Source: Brassica napus (taxonomy: Eukaryota > Streptophyta > Magnoliopsida > Brassicales > Brassicaceae). From it: a stretch of 64,000 nucleotides of DNA. A program made the translations under genes and the position numbers. Positions 12,161-23,303 of this stretch are shown here, piece by piece. The notes below the pieces were generated by a model. It saw only the letters and a program-made list of their open reading frames with translations. It had not been told where the DNA came from and searched no databases. The DNA lies in the NCBI RefSeq assembly GCF_020379485.1, contig NW_026016758.1:62001-126000 (forward strand), in the 5' to 3' direction. How positions within the stretch are numbered: the first letter of the stretch is position 1; the number at the start of each line of letters is the position of its first letter.

Positions 12161-14345
12161 TTAAGGAGAGGTATCTTGGAACTGCCAAGGGTTGAATTTG
12201 GTCGACTCCATATCGGTGTTAATCTCGGAGTTATCCGCTGCAGCGCGGTGGACCAAGTACTTACCATTGAATTGGTACACTTCGAGGTCCCCCCATGGCG
12301 TGGGAGTAACGTCCTCGGTTTCATCAAACCATTTCGGAACAAATCGTTGGCCTTTCTCTTCTCGGGTTCTCTTCTCAGCTCTTTGTCTCTCCTCTAGGCT
12401 GAGAAACAAAAAAAACCAGGATTTTATTTAGTCTTTAAAATTACTTTGGGGATGATGACCAAAAAGCCTATATATGGTTTACCTGCTCTTTTCATAACCA
12501 GCTTTGGTCATATCGCCAGTGTCGAGGGCGTATCTATCAGGACGTAGACGTGAATCAGATGACAATAGCTTACTAGGGGCAGTGTCAAAGCTATTGATCT
12601 TGTGAGCAAAATGTGTGTATTGGTATTTATCCTTCTCTGGAGCTTCAGCGACCTTCCATACCTGTGGGAATGTAACATAGTCTAAATACTTGTAACAAAA
12701 TCTTTTTCTTTTTTTTTTTCTGCTAAGAATAGAATATTGACACAACCTCTTTTAGTTCGGTGCCTGTAAGAGGTTCGCCTTCAGTGTCACAAGCCTGATA
12801 ACTCAAGGACTCGTTCCATTTACCGGTCACTAGTATCTTGGGCTCTTCAGCTGAATTATACACGTATCCATCCACCTCATAACGGCCAGATCTGTCCATT
12901 AGGTCAAAAAATTCAGCTCCAGTATTAGGTCAAAAGAAGTGTGATGAGGAAAGAAGTTAAATTACCCAAACCAGCCACATGGTTGAAAGTAAAGCACCGC
13001 TTTGTCACCAGTGGTGAGGTTGGTCATGATCATCTCTCCTGAAGAATCGACCCATGTTCGTCCGAAGATAAGGTTATGAGCCTTTGTCGGAGGAGGCACA
13101 CGATCAAGAACCACACCATCTCTTTTAAGTGTCACTCTTGTCCTATAGATACATTATAAAATCTAAACACTAAGAATTTGTGGTCAGTTACATTACAGTA
13201 GGAGAAGTTACCCTACCTTCCTACGGGGTAGAAGTCGATTGAATTGCCTAGTAATTTCGATTTCAGCTTTGAAGTGCAGTCGTAAGAGAAATGCTCGTTC
13301 TCTGCGTGAGCAGCACTCATTGGCGGGTGATGGCTGACCTGAGGAACAAATTAAACGTCAATATATCAACAAAAAACTAATGATCTTTACATTTCAGACA
13401 AAGTACAATAAGAGTTGTAAAGAAACGACTCACCTGTTCAGCTATAAAATTAATCCCATTGTGGTTAGTCATCTCGTAAGTTTCACCGAGGATTGGATTG
13501 AACGGCTTCCATGTACGTTGGTAGGCATAATACACAGATATAGCCCATGTTGCTGTTCGATATTATTATTATTTTTAAATAGTTAGCCAAGACTCAAGAG
13601 GTATACAGAGTTTGAAAACACAAGGAAGGAATGTGAATGTGCTTACATGCATATACCATGCGCATGTAAGGGTCTTGGGTTTTGTCAGCCATATCCAGCA
13701 GATGCGAGTATTCCATCAACTAACGAGAGGTTACAACAAAATGGGTAAAATAAATATACATAATAATTCAGCTCAAAAGAGAGCTTTCATGTAAATGTGT
13801 AATATAAGAACATGTACAAAACCTCTGCCATTTTCTGTAGCGTCGTCATGGGTTCAAAAATGATCACAGGAAGAGTCACCATGGATGTAATATCAGATCC
13901 TATATACTTTTGCATCATCTTCCAATATCCATCACGCTCCTGAGAGAAATCATCCAAACATAGAAACTCAGAGAGGCACGTTGAACAATTCAAAATTAGT
14001 AATTATTATTACCATTCTGGTAAAATCTTTTTTTTTTAGAAGATGATAAAATAAACAGTTGTATATACCTCTTGCTTCCATCTTCCTCTTCCTGCTTCCT
14101 CCTCTGCATCTTCTGTACTTCCATCTGGATTGATGACTTCTATCCCTTCATATCCCATCAAACTGAGAAAAGAAACAAGCAAACATTTCTCATCACACAA
14201 CACTGCTTTATCCATAAAACACAATCCTTATGCTTATTAGTTATTACCCATTAACTGATTTCGTCATGACCGACCCGAAGTTGGTGATGGAAGAAGCAAG
14301 AGAGTTAAGAAAACCGGCTCTGTTTTTTGAATCGTTAGGAGACAT
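12161..14345 (-). CDS. ORP3A: Oxysterol-binding-protein-related protein 3A
   Basis: Ten exons: 14248-14345, 14069-14162, 13823-13939, 13647-13719, 13434-13552, 13217-13338, 12966-13142, 12747-12891, 12483-12661 and 12161-12398. They total 1362 nt and 453 residues, the same length as Arabidopsis ORP3A (At5g02100). Family marks include the OSBP signature region around [15 protein letters not shown], the lipid-pocket exon with [29 protein letters not shown], and a C-terminal [20 protein letters not shown]. The protein should bind sterols at the ER-Golgi boundary. The start at 14345 is chosen because it aligns with the known N-terminus ([20 protein letters not shown]). Intact. Confidence 0.94.
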
Positions 14346-15121
14346 CACTTTCACCACCGCCGATTATAGAAGAAACGAGGCGACTGGCTCAACCTTAGGA
14401 AAAAATATGAGCTTTTATGGAGAATGATTCCTTACAAGGATAGGCAAAGAATGTTCGTTAGTAAAAATGGAAGATCAACTGTGGAGAAGGCGATAAGGAG
14501 ACTTTGTGCTGGTCTTCCTTGACGGTTCTTTGATTTTCCACAAGACTAGACTATTCGTGTTTACTTTTCTCGTATTCTTTTTGTAAAGAACGGGAATATT
14601 AAACCGAAGTAGACCGGATTAATCGAAGTGCCTTGGATTTTTTGAGCCCAAAATACGAGCTTATATTCATCATATTGGGTTTTCATAATGCTACGGCCCA
14701 AAAGTATACGCTACTATTAAAAATCAGCATTCTAAAGGTTTTTTGGGTTGAATGATACATTTAAAGGCATTTTAGTGTTTAAAAATCGTTACTTGAAAAT
14801 TCAACATGCATATGAAACTCATAAAAGTTAGTTTCATTTTAAATTGCACAGTATACATAAATTAGATTTATATAAAGCTGATATAACCAAAACATAATTA
14901 ATAAAACAATAACCAGAATAATATAACTCGTAAATAATAAATATCATTTGACTACATGATCCAAACAAAAAAATAACACACAAACAAAATTATTAATGAG
15001 AACTAAATAAATTTTCATTACTGTTGTTCAGTAGAACTCACGTAGCACCCTTTTGTTTAACTGGACGCTAGTCTGGCTAAGCATCTTCACAAACCTACTT
15101 TATTTCTAATGAGATACTCCA
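14346..15121. other. Intergenic between ORP3A and PMEI-like gene
   Basis: About 780 bp that should hold the ORP3A promoter and the 3' end of the PMEI-like gene. AT-rich beyond 14740. Nothing further recognised. Confidence 0.4.
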
Positions 15122-15730
15122 CTAGTTTGTTTCTTCCTTTTTGTTTTTATTGTTTCTTTGTTCGTATGAGACGTCCCTAGCAAACGTCTTAGGAATATCG
15201 AACATTGTTATGAGAACAATATTTTCTTCTTTCACAGGAGATATCTGTTGATTGTCGCCGTTAAATTTTAATCCACAGAATGCCGGTCCCTCCCCTGCAT
15301 CCATAAAATCATCTGCAGCCTTATCGAAATTCCGCATTTTGACGTAATTCAAACCTGAAGTTAACAATTTAAAGCTATTGGAGTAAAGCTTAAGGCATTC
15401 TTCCAACAACTTCTTAGTAAGACTATTCTTATATTTTCTCTCTTTTATAATCTTCTCCACCATTCTTTTCACGTTCGTTAAGTTTGATATGGCGTTATTT
15501 GCTCCTACCATGGTCAAATCACCGAGATTTCTCGCTTTCTGGCTCTTCGGATTCTCTTTGAGAGATGCAATGCAAACTATTTCAAAATCTGGAATCATGT
15601 ACGGACCTGGAGACTTTGAAGCTTCTTTACAAGATTTTTGAATCAGAGAATCTGACACTTTGTTGGCGGTGCAACCATTGAAAAGAAAAGCAAACACAAT
15701 GAAGTACATCATTTTGTTTTTTTGAAACAT
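15122..15730 (-). CDS. Plant invertase/pectin methylesterase inhibitor (PMEI)-like protein
   Basis: A single exon of 202 residues, started at 15730 so that the hydrophobic stretch MMYFIVFAFLFNGCTA can act as a signal peptide. An in-frame upstream extension to 15847 looks non-coding. The mature part shows the four-cysteine helical layout of the PMEI domain: SCKEA and IVCIASL at the start, EECLKLY in the middle, then AADDFMDAGEGPAFCGLKF near the end. PMEI proteins are secreted and bind pectin methylesterase or invertase in the cell wall; which target applies cannot be told. I do not know a gene at this place in Arabidopsis, so it may be an inserted copy. The lysine-rich tail (NNKNKKEETN) is unusual. 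Confidence 0.7.
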   Translation of the reverse strand: MFQKNKMMYFIVFAFLFNGCTANKVSDSLIQKSCKEASKSPGPYMIPDFEIVCIASLKENPKSQKARNLGDLTMVGANNAISNLTNVKRMVEKIIKERKYKNSLTKKLLEECLKLYSNSFKLLTSGLNYVKMRNFDKAADDFMDAGEGPAFCGLKFNGDNQQISPVKEENIVLITMFDIPKTFARDVSYEQRNNKNKKEETN

Positions 15731-15847
15731 CTTCGTTAGTGGTGTCGTATATTGTAACTTATGATCCCATATAAAAGCAAGCAAAAATCTACTCACATGA
15801 GAGTAACCACATGCTATTTTTAGATGGCTCATGTTTCGCGTTACCAC

Positions 15848-16501
15848 TCCACTTGTTTCGTTACCTTTTTCTAAAAAAATATTTATACTAATGATCAGTG
15901 CCGTTGGGGGGCCTAAGGCTAATTTTCAAAAAAAAAAAAATGTTTTTTCACAATTTTTTTATATAAAATAGTTGAAGTCTTAGATACACTAAATGTCTAT
16001 GGAAAAAATAATTTACTAAGAAGAACCAAACAAAAATGTAATTAAAGAACAAATTACATGAACTATAGAGCTATAAACACAACTAGTGGTTAAAGAAATT
16101 TATAATCTAATGGTGACCCATTACCATTTAAGATAGTCTAAACCATTTTTTCAAACACTACTTAGCACATATGTTCACTTTCTAATTTTTTAAGTTAGAC
16201 AGTCTAAAACTATTCGTTCTAATACAACCTAGTGCACATCATGACTTGGATGCTGCATGACTGGTTAAGCATATGCATACAGACATACGAGACCAAATAT
16301 TATCAGCATACATCAGTTTATTAACAAAACAGTTTCAATAATAGACGAATACCAAGCAACAATAATCGATATCAGATGGCCAAATAGCTAAAACTTATTA
16401 AACAGCATATTTGACGGTGAAAGAGAGTTTCAACATTCATATACTTCACGAGTAATTCAAGATTTACCGACACAAATATGTACATATATATAGTTTAATG
16501 T
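15848..16501. other. Intergenic; possible hAT-like terminus at about 15896
   Basis: AT-rich. At 15896 the sequence CAGTGCCGTTGGGGGGCCTA resembles a hAT-type end, but I find no matching second end or 8-bp duplication. Otherwise empty. Confidence 0.3.
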
Positions 16502-16771
16502 AAAAGATTCGTACCACAGTCAGACTCATCTCAACTCATCAAGGCTTTGAACTCGAAGACAGAACCTCCAGAGATTTATGGGATCGTCTCTGACATTAGG
16601 ATCGAATGTATGGATTTCGAAACCTCTTATTTTGTTTGGATTCCTCGTGAAAGGAATGTTGTTGCTGACCGTTTGGCCAAGCAGGCTCTAAGCTGTGTTT
16701 CAAGTGGTTTTACCACGCTACTCTGATGATTTAATGAAGTTGCGTTCCAAAAAAAAAAGATTCGTACCACA
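16502..16771 (+). mobile_element. 5'-truncated LINE (RNase H end) with poly(A) and target duplication
   Basis: A 17-bp direct repeat (AAAAGATTCGTACCACA) flanks the insert at 16502-16518 and 16755-16771. Between them a 71-codon open frame ends in [20 protein letters not shown] and a stop after SGFTTLL. This is the C-terminal RNase H tail found in plant L1-type LINEs. A run of A precedes the right repeat. Severe 5' truncation, a poly(A) tail and a duplication of this length are the signs of target-primed reverse transcription. The insertion lies at an exon/intron edge of the NPF fragment. Confidence 0.85.
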
Positions 16772-16866
16772 AAATAGACTGAAGAAGAAGCAAGGATAGT
16801 AAAGAATCTATCCCAATACGCATCAGCCAACGGAGCAGAGAAGAGAGGCAACATAGAAGTGAAACC
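16772..16866 (-). pseudogene. Fragment of an NPF (nitrate/peptide transporter) gene
   Basis: The reverse strand reads [20 protein letters not shown] then [13 protein letters not shown], typical of the second to third transmembrane region of NPF5-type POT transporters. Sequence past the codon for V looks like a splice donor (GTACG), so the piece was copied from genomic DNA rather than from mRNA. It is cut on one side by a CACTA terminus and on the other by the LINE insertion. No other NPF exon is visible. Confidence 0.6.
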
Positions 16867-18476
16867 CACTACAAGAAAATGGTGATATTGCAACATATTT
16901 TCTGCAACGTTATATTCTCTTGAAATTTGGTAACAAATTTTACCATGTTTTTGCAATGATAAATACATATCAACAGTCAAATACAAATTCACCACAAACC
17001 AACGACAAAAAATTTCGTTACAAAATTCCGTTACCAATTTGCAATTGTTTTACTACTTATAAAAGTTTTCTTGCAAATTTCCAATGAAAAATTCAAAGAA
17101 AATGAGATGTGGCTTTTTGGAAAAAGGAAAGAAAGTACCATGTTTTAATATGTGACACGTTTATCACTGTATTTGCAACATCTTTATGTATTTTAGGATA
17201 TTTCTTTTTGATTTAAAAGTTAATATATATCCCACTTAAAAGAATTTTTTTAATAGTATTTCATCAATATAATTTCGAACCAAAATTTATTAAATTTATA
17301 CTGAATAACGAAAACTTAACTAATTGAAGTTAACTAAATTTTCAATTTTTTAGTTATATTCATCTTATATTTCAAATTTCACTATATATTTTTGACAATT
17401 TGTTGAATTATAATTCTAAAGTATCATTTTGTTATAAGATGAAACCAACACGCTAATATATCCTTTTTTGTAACTGATATATATCACTTTATTCATAGTT
17501 CGGTGTATATTTCCACGCCATAACTTTTTTAAAATAGGATACCAGCATATACGTGAACTTAGGGATATGATTCTTGAGCAATTAAGATTTTCTCTTTTCT
17601 CGGTTCTTTATAAATATGATTTCTCAATTCCTTGTTATACTTGTGGAAAATTAAGTTTCCATGTTCTGCTTCCTCTTCAACGAAAGAGAGATTGTGAAAC
17701 TAGAATTACACGTAACGCATGCCAGTTAATTAACGAAGGTAACAAACAAAACCTTAATTCAGAGTGTTTAATATCGGTAATTTGGTGTATACTTTGTATT
17801 TGTTGTATTCTCTGATATTCATTTAAAAATTTTACTATTACTTTTTTGTTTCAGATTCAGGATGAATCCTAGTCGATGTGATAGAGGATGGAGAAAAACG
17901 GAGTCAAATAATCAAATATATATGGGAGCCAAATCAACATATGTTTCCTGTGTTTCCAGTCCATCAAAAGAAGAAAATATAACGATGTAGAATTGTTCAT
18001 TTTTCTTAGAAACATGTTTTTTAATAATTGTTCAATATTGTTGTAACAATTGATTATTTAATAAAATTATTTATTTGATTAATTTATATTTGTATTTTTA
18101 TTATTTTAAAATTGAAAATAACCATCACATTTGAAATAGCAAATATAATTCCAAAAAATACAATTTATCAAATTTGCATTAGAATTATATTGTCGTAGTA
18201 TGTAGCACTAAATTGTGTGAGTTTAGAATTGCAACGTCTGTTGTAAAGATACAACGAATTTGCAACACAAAGGTTATTGCACTATTACAATAGATTTAGC
18301 AATAAATCAATCCATTACAAAATTTGCAATATTTTTGCAACAAAAGGAATTTGCAACAATCAATCAGCAACACCGTATAATTCATTACGGTTTCATTGCA
18401 AATTTACATTTGCAACAATATATTGACCTATTGCAATATTTTTTATTTATTGCAATATCATTATTTTCTTGTAGTG
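16867..18476. mobile_element. Non-autonomous CACTA (En/Spm) element
   Basis: It begins with CACTACAAGAAAAT (16867-16880) and ends with the exact reverse complement ATTTTCTTGTAGTG (18463-18476), the classic CACTA terminus. Subterminal sequence is rich in TTGCAAC/GTTGCAA-type words, dense at 18230-18470 and 16885-16960, as expected for transposase-binding repeats. Length is 1610 bp; no transposase reading frame is seen. The 3-bp flanks (ACC left, TGG right) do not match, so the expected target duplication is missing. Confidence 0.8.
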
Positions 18477-18640
18477 TGGGTGGAGAAGACCTTTCCTAGA
18501 TCTGGTAGGTTCTTTGATTCTGCTTCTGATGTGTTTGATGATTCTAGAAGAGTGATCACCAACAAGGCTGCTGGGAAAGTTGTGATCCATGAGGTGAAAA
18601 AGAAGAAAGGAGGAGGTGCGGGAAGATTTGCTGTTGTGAT
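18477..18640 (+). pseudogene. Unidentified coding-like fragment
   Basis: Directly after the CACTA end the + strand reads WVEKTFPRSGRFFDSASDVF then DDSRRVITNKAAGKVVIHEV and a lysine/glycine-rich stretch. The codon usage and lack of stops look like a host exon, but I do not recognise the protein. It has no start of its own and is followed at once by a different gene piece (VDAC exon 1). Confidence 0.35.
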
Positions 18641-18784
18641 CCATGTTGGCTCCTTTCTTCTCTACGAGGGTGTTCAGACACTACTTTCATGGGGCAAGAA
18701 TGACGAGACAGAGAGGGTGAAGTTGAAGGAGGATTTGAAGTTTTTTTCAGGAAAGAGTTGTGGCCAACACAAAAGAAGGGAAAA

Positions 18785-18834
18785 ATGGGGAAAGGACCAG
18801 GTCTCTACACCGACATCGGCAAAAAAAGCCAGAG
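18785..18834 (+). pseudogene. Fragment of a VDAC (mitochondrial porin) gene: exon 1
   Basis: From the ATG at 18785 the sequence reads MGKGPGLYTDIGKK, the highly conserved start of plant VDAC proteins, and ends at AGAG|GT as VDAC exon 1 does. A run of seven A, where six are needed for KKAR, shifts the frame, so the exon is broken. The CT-rich sequence after the donor looks like the start of the original intron. No further VDAC exon is visible. Confidence 0.7.
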
Positions 18835-19190
18835 GTAAATAAAACTACTCTCTGCTTCTCTCTCTCTCTCTTTCATTTCATATATAGATATGAGTGTGCA
18901 TGCATCTATTCAATTGGAAGGAGATACGAATTGGATGTTTGAATCTGGAAATATCAATTGAGACTCTCTAACGATTTGGTTGGTTATTTGATTCAAGGAC
19001 CACAACAGCGACCAGAAACTTGGTTTATTTTAAAGTATTAACTTAAGTTCATTGCTTATACAGTTGTAATGATCTCCTTATAACTTCCTCTAAAGATAAT
19101 GTAGATTTCTCGGCTTCACTTGGTTTGATGATGATGATGCATATTTATTAAACTAGTTGGTGCATCTAAATGATATAGATTGACTAAAAT

Positions 19191-19314
19191 ATACAGTTTG
19201 ATCCTCTAGAGTGAACTGGATCCCAAGGCACCTGGGTTCGAGTCCTCTGGGATTCCGGAGACCACCCGTGACAAAAAAAAAAAAAAAAAAAAAAAAATAC
19301 AGTTTGATCCTCTA
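19191..19314 (+). mobile_element. 5'-truncated SINE with poly(A) and 18-bp target duplication
   Basis: An exact 18-bp direct repeat (ATACAGTTTGATCCTCTA) lies at 19191-19208 and 19297-19314. The short body between them contains GGTTCGAGTCC, a match to the RNA polymerase III B box, and ends in about 24 A. No A box is present, so the copy is 5'-truncated. The body is only about 64 bp before the tail. Confidence 0.85.
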
Positions 19315-19845
19315 AATCATATAAATCAGGATATTAAAATAGTTATATAACACTCGAGTGACTAAACCATTTTCATAACAATGTATGTAATGAAACAAAA
19401 ACGAGATAGAAAATGTAATAAAAAGTTACATAATATTACTAATAAATTAATTTTCATACTCGTTCTATGTGTGATTCGAATGGGACAATAATAATGAACA
19501 TTTTGAAATATCAAAACTATTCACAAAGTTTACAAAAAGTTTCAAGTACATAAAAGTAGTAATGAACACATAACTTATACACTGACCAAAGTTTCTTTTA
19601 AAATTTTGCTTAGAGATCTTATATATTTGTCACATAGAAACTCAAAACATCTTTGTCTCTATTTTGCTTTAGCTTCAGTTGAGAAACCAAAAGAACTGGA
19701 ATGTATTTGTCTTTCTATAAGTTCAAACCAACCAATTCCATAAGAGAAACAAGTACATAGAGATGTTACTATTGGTCCCTAGAGGTGTTACTATTGGTCC
19801 CTTCTATTCATATATTTTCTCTCAGTCATTTTATATATTTGTCAG

Positions 19846-20166
19846 TTACCACAAACAGCAAAAGAACACATTTGTACTTTCCTCGATCTTGACCAAGCTA
19901 ACCCGATTCACGGTTAGTTTATCTTTGTAAGAGTCAGATTTGAGTTGCTTTTAACTCATGTTGCTATAGATTTCGCGAATAACCATCTCGAAAGCCGTCT
20001 TTACATTCATCGAGTCCAGAGCAAATGTTACCATGAAAAACAAACCTTCAGCCTCCGCAAGGCTTCTGCCTTCCTCAATGTTCACCGCAGTTGACAAACC
20101 TTGCATTAAAATGACAATGGGATCAAACTTTTCCCCATCCATGATGCAAACTATGACTTCATTCAA
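19846..20166 (-). pseudogene. RABA5-type small GTPase pseudogene (C-terminal part)
   Basis: The reverse strand reads SLAEAEGLFFMVTFALDSMN then VKTAFEMVIREIYSNMS, stop, and beyond the stop KQLKSDSYKDKLTVNRVSLV and a terminal CC. This follows the C-terminal third of RABA5c (ARA4): the G5 region, helix 5, hypervariable tail and the prenylated cysteine pair. The conserved SRK before KQL has become S-stop-K. The usual SA in the G5 motif (ETSALDS) is FA here (VTFALDS). The part upstream of residue 35 no longer matches. No intact copy is nearby. Confidence 0.65.
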
Positions 20167-20505
20167 GATTGTGAGGCTAGTGGGGTTGGTAATTTGATAC
20201 GAAATTAATTTTAAATCAGCTATTTTAATATGTTTAAGATAACAGTTACTTGTTCGTCGACTTTTTACTCTACTTTAAAAATCCTTATTGACTTATCGAT
20301 TAAAAATGGAATATCTTCTTCAGCAGAATGAATATATTTCTTACAAAATTAATTTATTCTTATATATTCTATTTCAAGCTCAAGATTTCTTCGGTGTAAG
20401 TTGAGATGTTCCTTTCACATTTTTTGGCCCACAAAGTATATTTATTTATAATTACCTCTGCAATGCATATCCTTAAACCCATTATTTACCGTGACGTTTA
20501 AGCAT

Positions 20506-20534
20506 ACGTGGCATCAAAGGTATTACGCCACGTC
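20506..20534. promoter_or_regulatory. ACGTGGC / GCCACGTC pair upstream of the At5g02090-like gene
   Basis: Two opposed G-box/ABRE-type cores, ACGTGGC (20506-20512) and GCCACGTC (20527-20534), sit about 140 bp before the start codon. Such pairs are bound by bZIP factors. The equivalent place in the second copy (near 24074-24105) keeps only a degenerate form. Confidence 0.45.
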
Positions 20535-20670
20535 ACTATCATTACCCTCTCCGCTCTTCTTATATTTTACACCAAAGCCATCTTATTGATCACAAAGACA
20601 AAACCATCAAAGAATCCCCATCAAAAAAAGAAAAACACAAGTACTTGAATAGTTTAAAAGATAAAAGAAA

Positions 20671-20925
20671 ATGGAAGGCCTGATTCCATTCTTGTACAAA
20701 GCCGTGGTCATGTATAAAAGAGAAGGAAGCTTTTCGTCAGCTTTGCTCAGCGACCATCATTCTCCTTCTACTTCAGGTTACTACATGAGACTTCCTGACG
20801 ACTCCTCCGGTAGATTTCGAACGTCAGACCTCAGGCGATTTGGGACGGACCGTCTTGGATTGCTTAAAACGACGCCTTCTTCACCATCTCGCTCGCCCAC
20901 TAGGAACATCACGAAACGTACGTAA
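20671..20925 (+). CDS. Small conserved plant protein, At5g02090-like (copy 1)
   Basis: 84 residues starting MEGLIPFLYKAVVMYKREGS, a start shared by a family of short plant proteins of unknown function. The rest is serine/arginine-rich (SPSTSGYYMRLPDDSSGRF, SSPSRSPTRN). Its neighbour on the left is the gene-fragment island and on the right the CoaB-like gene, as expected for At5g02090. A second copy lies at 24235, on the other side of the CoaB-like gene. Function unknown. Confidence 0.75.
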   Translation: MEGLIPFLYKAVVMYKREGSFSSALLSDHHSPSTSGYYMRLPDDSSGRFRTSDLRRFGTDRLGLLKTTPSSPSRSPTRNITKRT

Positions 20926-21728
20926 GGAGTGTTCTGGATATATACTATTTACATAACGATATAACTACTATGTATTAATATATGTTACCTGTAGTTCAGC
21001 GTAAATTATTATACTTGCATGTAAAACTACGTTTTGTTAAGTCATCATAATCATGGTTAAACTGTAAATATAAGGACATCCAGAATTATGATGATGGAAT
21101 TTAACAAAGATGTTAATAGTTTACGGTGGATCGATCATGTATTTATAATTTGTGTAGTGGATTTGTCAATATTGTGTGCACTTGTAAATTAAAGTGTGAT
21201 CATTCAAAAGAAAAAGTGTGTAATATCTATCATATGTGAATTTTTTTTCTATAGCAAACATCTTATTTATCATATGTATTATGTAAATACTTGATTTCGT
21301 GTTGCTTATGCATTCTTCTCTGTCAACGAAGTTGATTCGGTAATTGATAATTACTTTTGTCACAGTCGAAATTGTTAAACCTTTTCATGGCTTGAAAATA
21401 TATGTTGAATATTTGACTTTAATGGGGTGCAAATAAATTTTGAGTATTTAAAAACTTAAAAAATCTCATGTATGATTGTTACAAACTAAATAGTTGGATC
21501 TTAATTATAATAAAACTAAATAGATGGTGACTTTTTTTTCCATTTTCAAGAAAACTCTTGCTCGTTTAATAAATAAAATGTGAAATTAATGATCAATGGT
21601 CAAAAACCTAGTCATCATTCTTTCACATAGCGTACACAAATACAAAGAGAGGAGGAAACTATATAGATTGTTTCTGTTGAGTGGATGAAAGATTCATACA
21701 TGTTTTTGACTTGGAAGCATTTGAGAAA

Positions 21729-23303
21729 TCAAGTGTGAGATTCTTTGATGTATGTTGAGTGCCGATCTACAATGAGGCGAATAAGATTGTCTTCTACAAT
21801 AGCTTCAGGCTTATCGCTATCACGCCTAACCACAACATTACCGCTGCTTGAAACAACCACAACTTCTTCCTTACGTGTTGACAGCTCATTAGCTACAACA
21901 GCGTGCACTTTGTACTTTCCTAGAGCCTTTGTAGCCTTGTCTATCAGAATCTTTGAGTCTGTCTCAAGCTGGATCCAAATATCAATAATAAGTTTTTATC
22001 AAATTTTAAGAGAAGTAAACTATACAAAAGAGAATTAGATACAAAAGAGAATAGAGAGATTGGACCTTGAATGATATGCAGAAAGCCTGTGGAGCCCAAT
22101 TTGTTCTCAAGATTGAAAGCATTTTGGGAACTTGAGCAAGTCTTATGTCCAAAGGACCAGATCCTGATTCTATTTTGTGCTCTGTCTGGTTTCACCAAAC
22201 ATACAAAAAGTAGTTTTTCAGACCAAAAGAAAAAAAAAAAAGGCATAGTAATACGGCCATGAGACTCTTACCATGCTATTCCAGGGCACATAAAAGTCAG
22301 ACACAGCAGCAGCAAGATAAAACATTGAACATGGACCGACGTCTTTGAATGCCGTTGCAATCAACCGCAACATCTGTAACATAAAACATTTACAGCACCA
22401 AAATCAACTTCAGCTGCAACTCTGTCGAAGAATTTGCGATAAGCCGGATTCTTGTACCTGAAGATACTCATAGATGGTTGTGAATGGGAGCTTCAGTAAG
22501 CGAGCTTCAGCTACTGCCTGCAATGTTCAAAAACACACAAAAATAAAGTGATAAATTTTTTTTTTTTTTTTGGGGTAAAACAAACACATTAAAAAGGAAA
22601 CAAGTGGTTTAATTCATACAGCTTGCTGGTCCATAACAGCCATTTTCACAGCTTCCACATGTGATGCATGAACTGAAAACAAACAAAAAAAAAAAGACCG
22701 TACAAAACATCTGATTAAAGATAAATCTATGGATATAGATGGAGAAAGAAAGACAAATACCTTGAATGTTGGTGTTATCTGGAAACTGAAAACATTCAAG
22801 GAATGGATCATCAGGAAGAGACCGGCAATATGGCTGGCAAGTTCCACTAAAGAGTCGATATAAGAGAGAGAGAGAGAGAGAGAGAGCACCACCATTATCA
22901 CACAATCCAGAACAAAAAGCAAAGTACCGTACCTCCTATACAGAAACACTACAGCATATCCAGCCTTGACGAAGTTCCTTTGCAACATAATCAAAAACAA
23001 ATTTAGACCGGAGAATAAAACATCTAAAATTATATAAGAGAGTGATTGAAAAGAAAAAGACAAAACTTACTCAGTAGAAGCAGCACCTCTGTTTCCAGAG
23101 CTGAAGTTATCGATATTTCTTACGCATCGCTGCTCCAGTGGAACCGTAGTTCCGCCTGACGTCACGCATACGATCCTCCTCCTCCCTCCTGAAGAATTGT
23201 GCTCGATGAAGCCGTTAAGCTTCTGTAGTATATCTTCCATCTTCTTGAGAGGCGGAGACGATTCGAAAAAGGAGCTAACTTCATCTTCCCCCATTGAACT
23301 CAT
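21729..23303 (-). CDS. Phosphopantothenoylcysteine synthetase-like (CoaB-type flavoprotein)
   Basis: Eight exons: 23071-23303, 22933-22977, 22761-22846, 22620-22672, 22458-22517, 22272-22373, 22066-22185 and 21729-21968, total 939 nt and 312 residues. The family catalyses ligation of 4'-phosphopantothenate to cysteine in coenzyme A synthesis. Visible marks are [13 protein letters not shown] and [14 protein letters not shown] near the start (Rossmann-type nucleotide site), [11 protein letters not shown], and EHKIESG, where the lysine is the conserved residue of CoaB enzymes. It matches At5g02080 in place and length. Intact. Site II motifs (GGGCC) at about 23563-23577 lie in its promoter. Confidence 0.9.

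Noticed and set aside
15896..15930. hAT-like terminus
   Set aside because: No second end and no 8-bp duplication could be found, so an element cannot be delimited.
17567..17815. 82-aa frame
   Set aside because: Lies inside the CACTA element and has no transposase or known motif.
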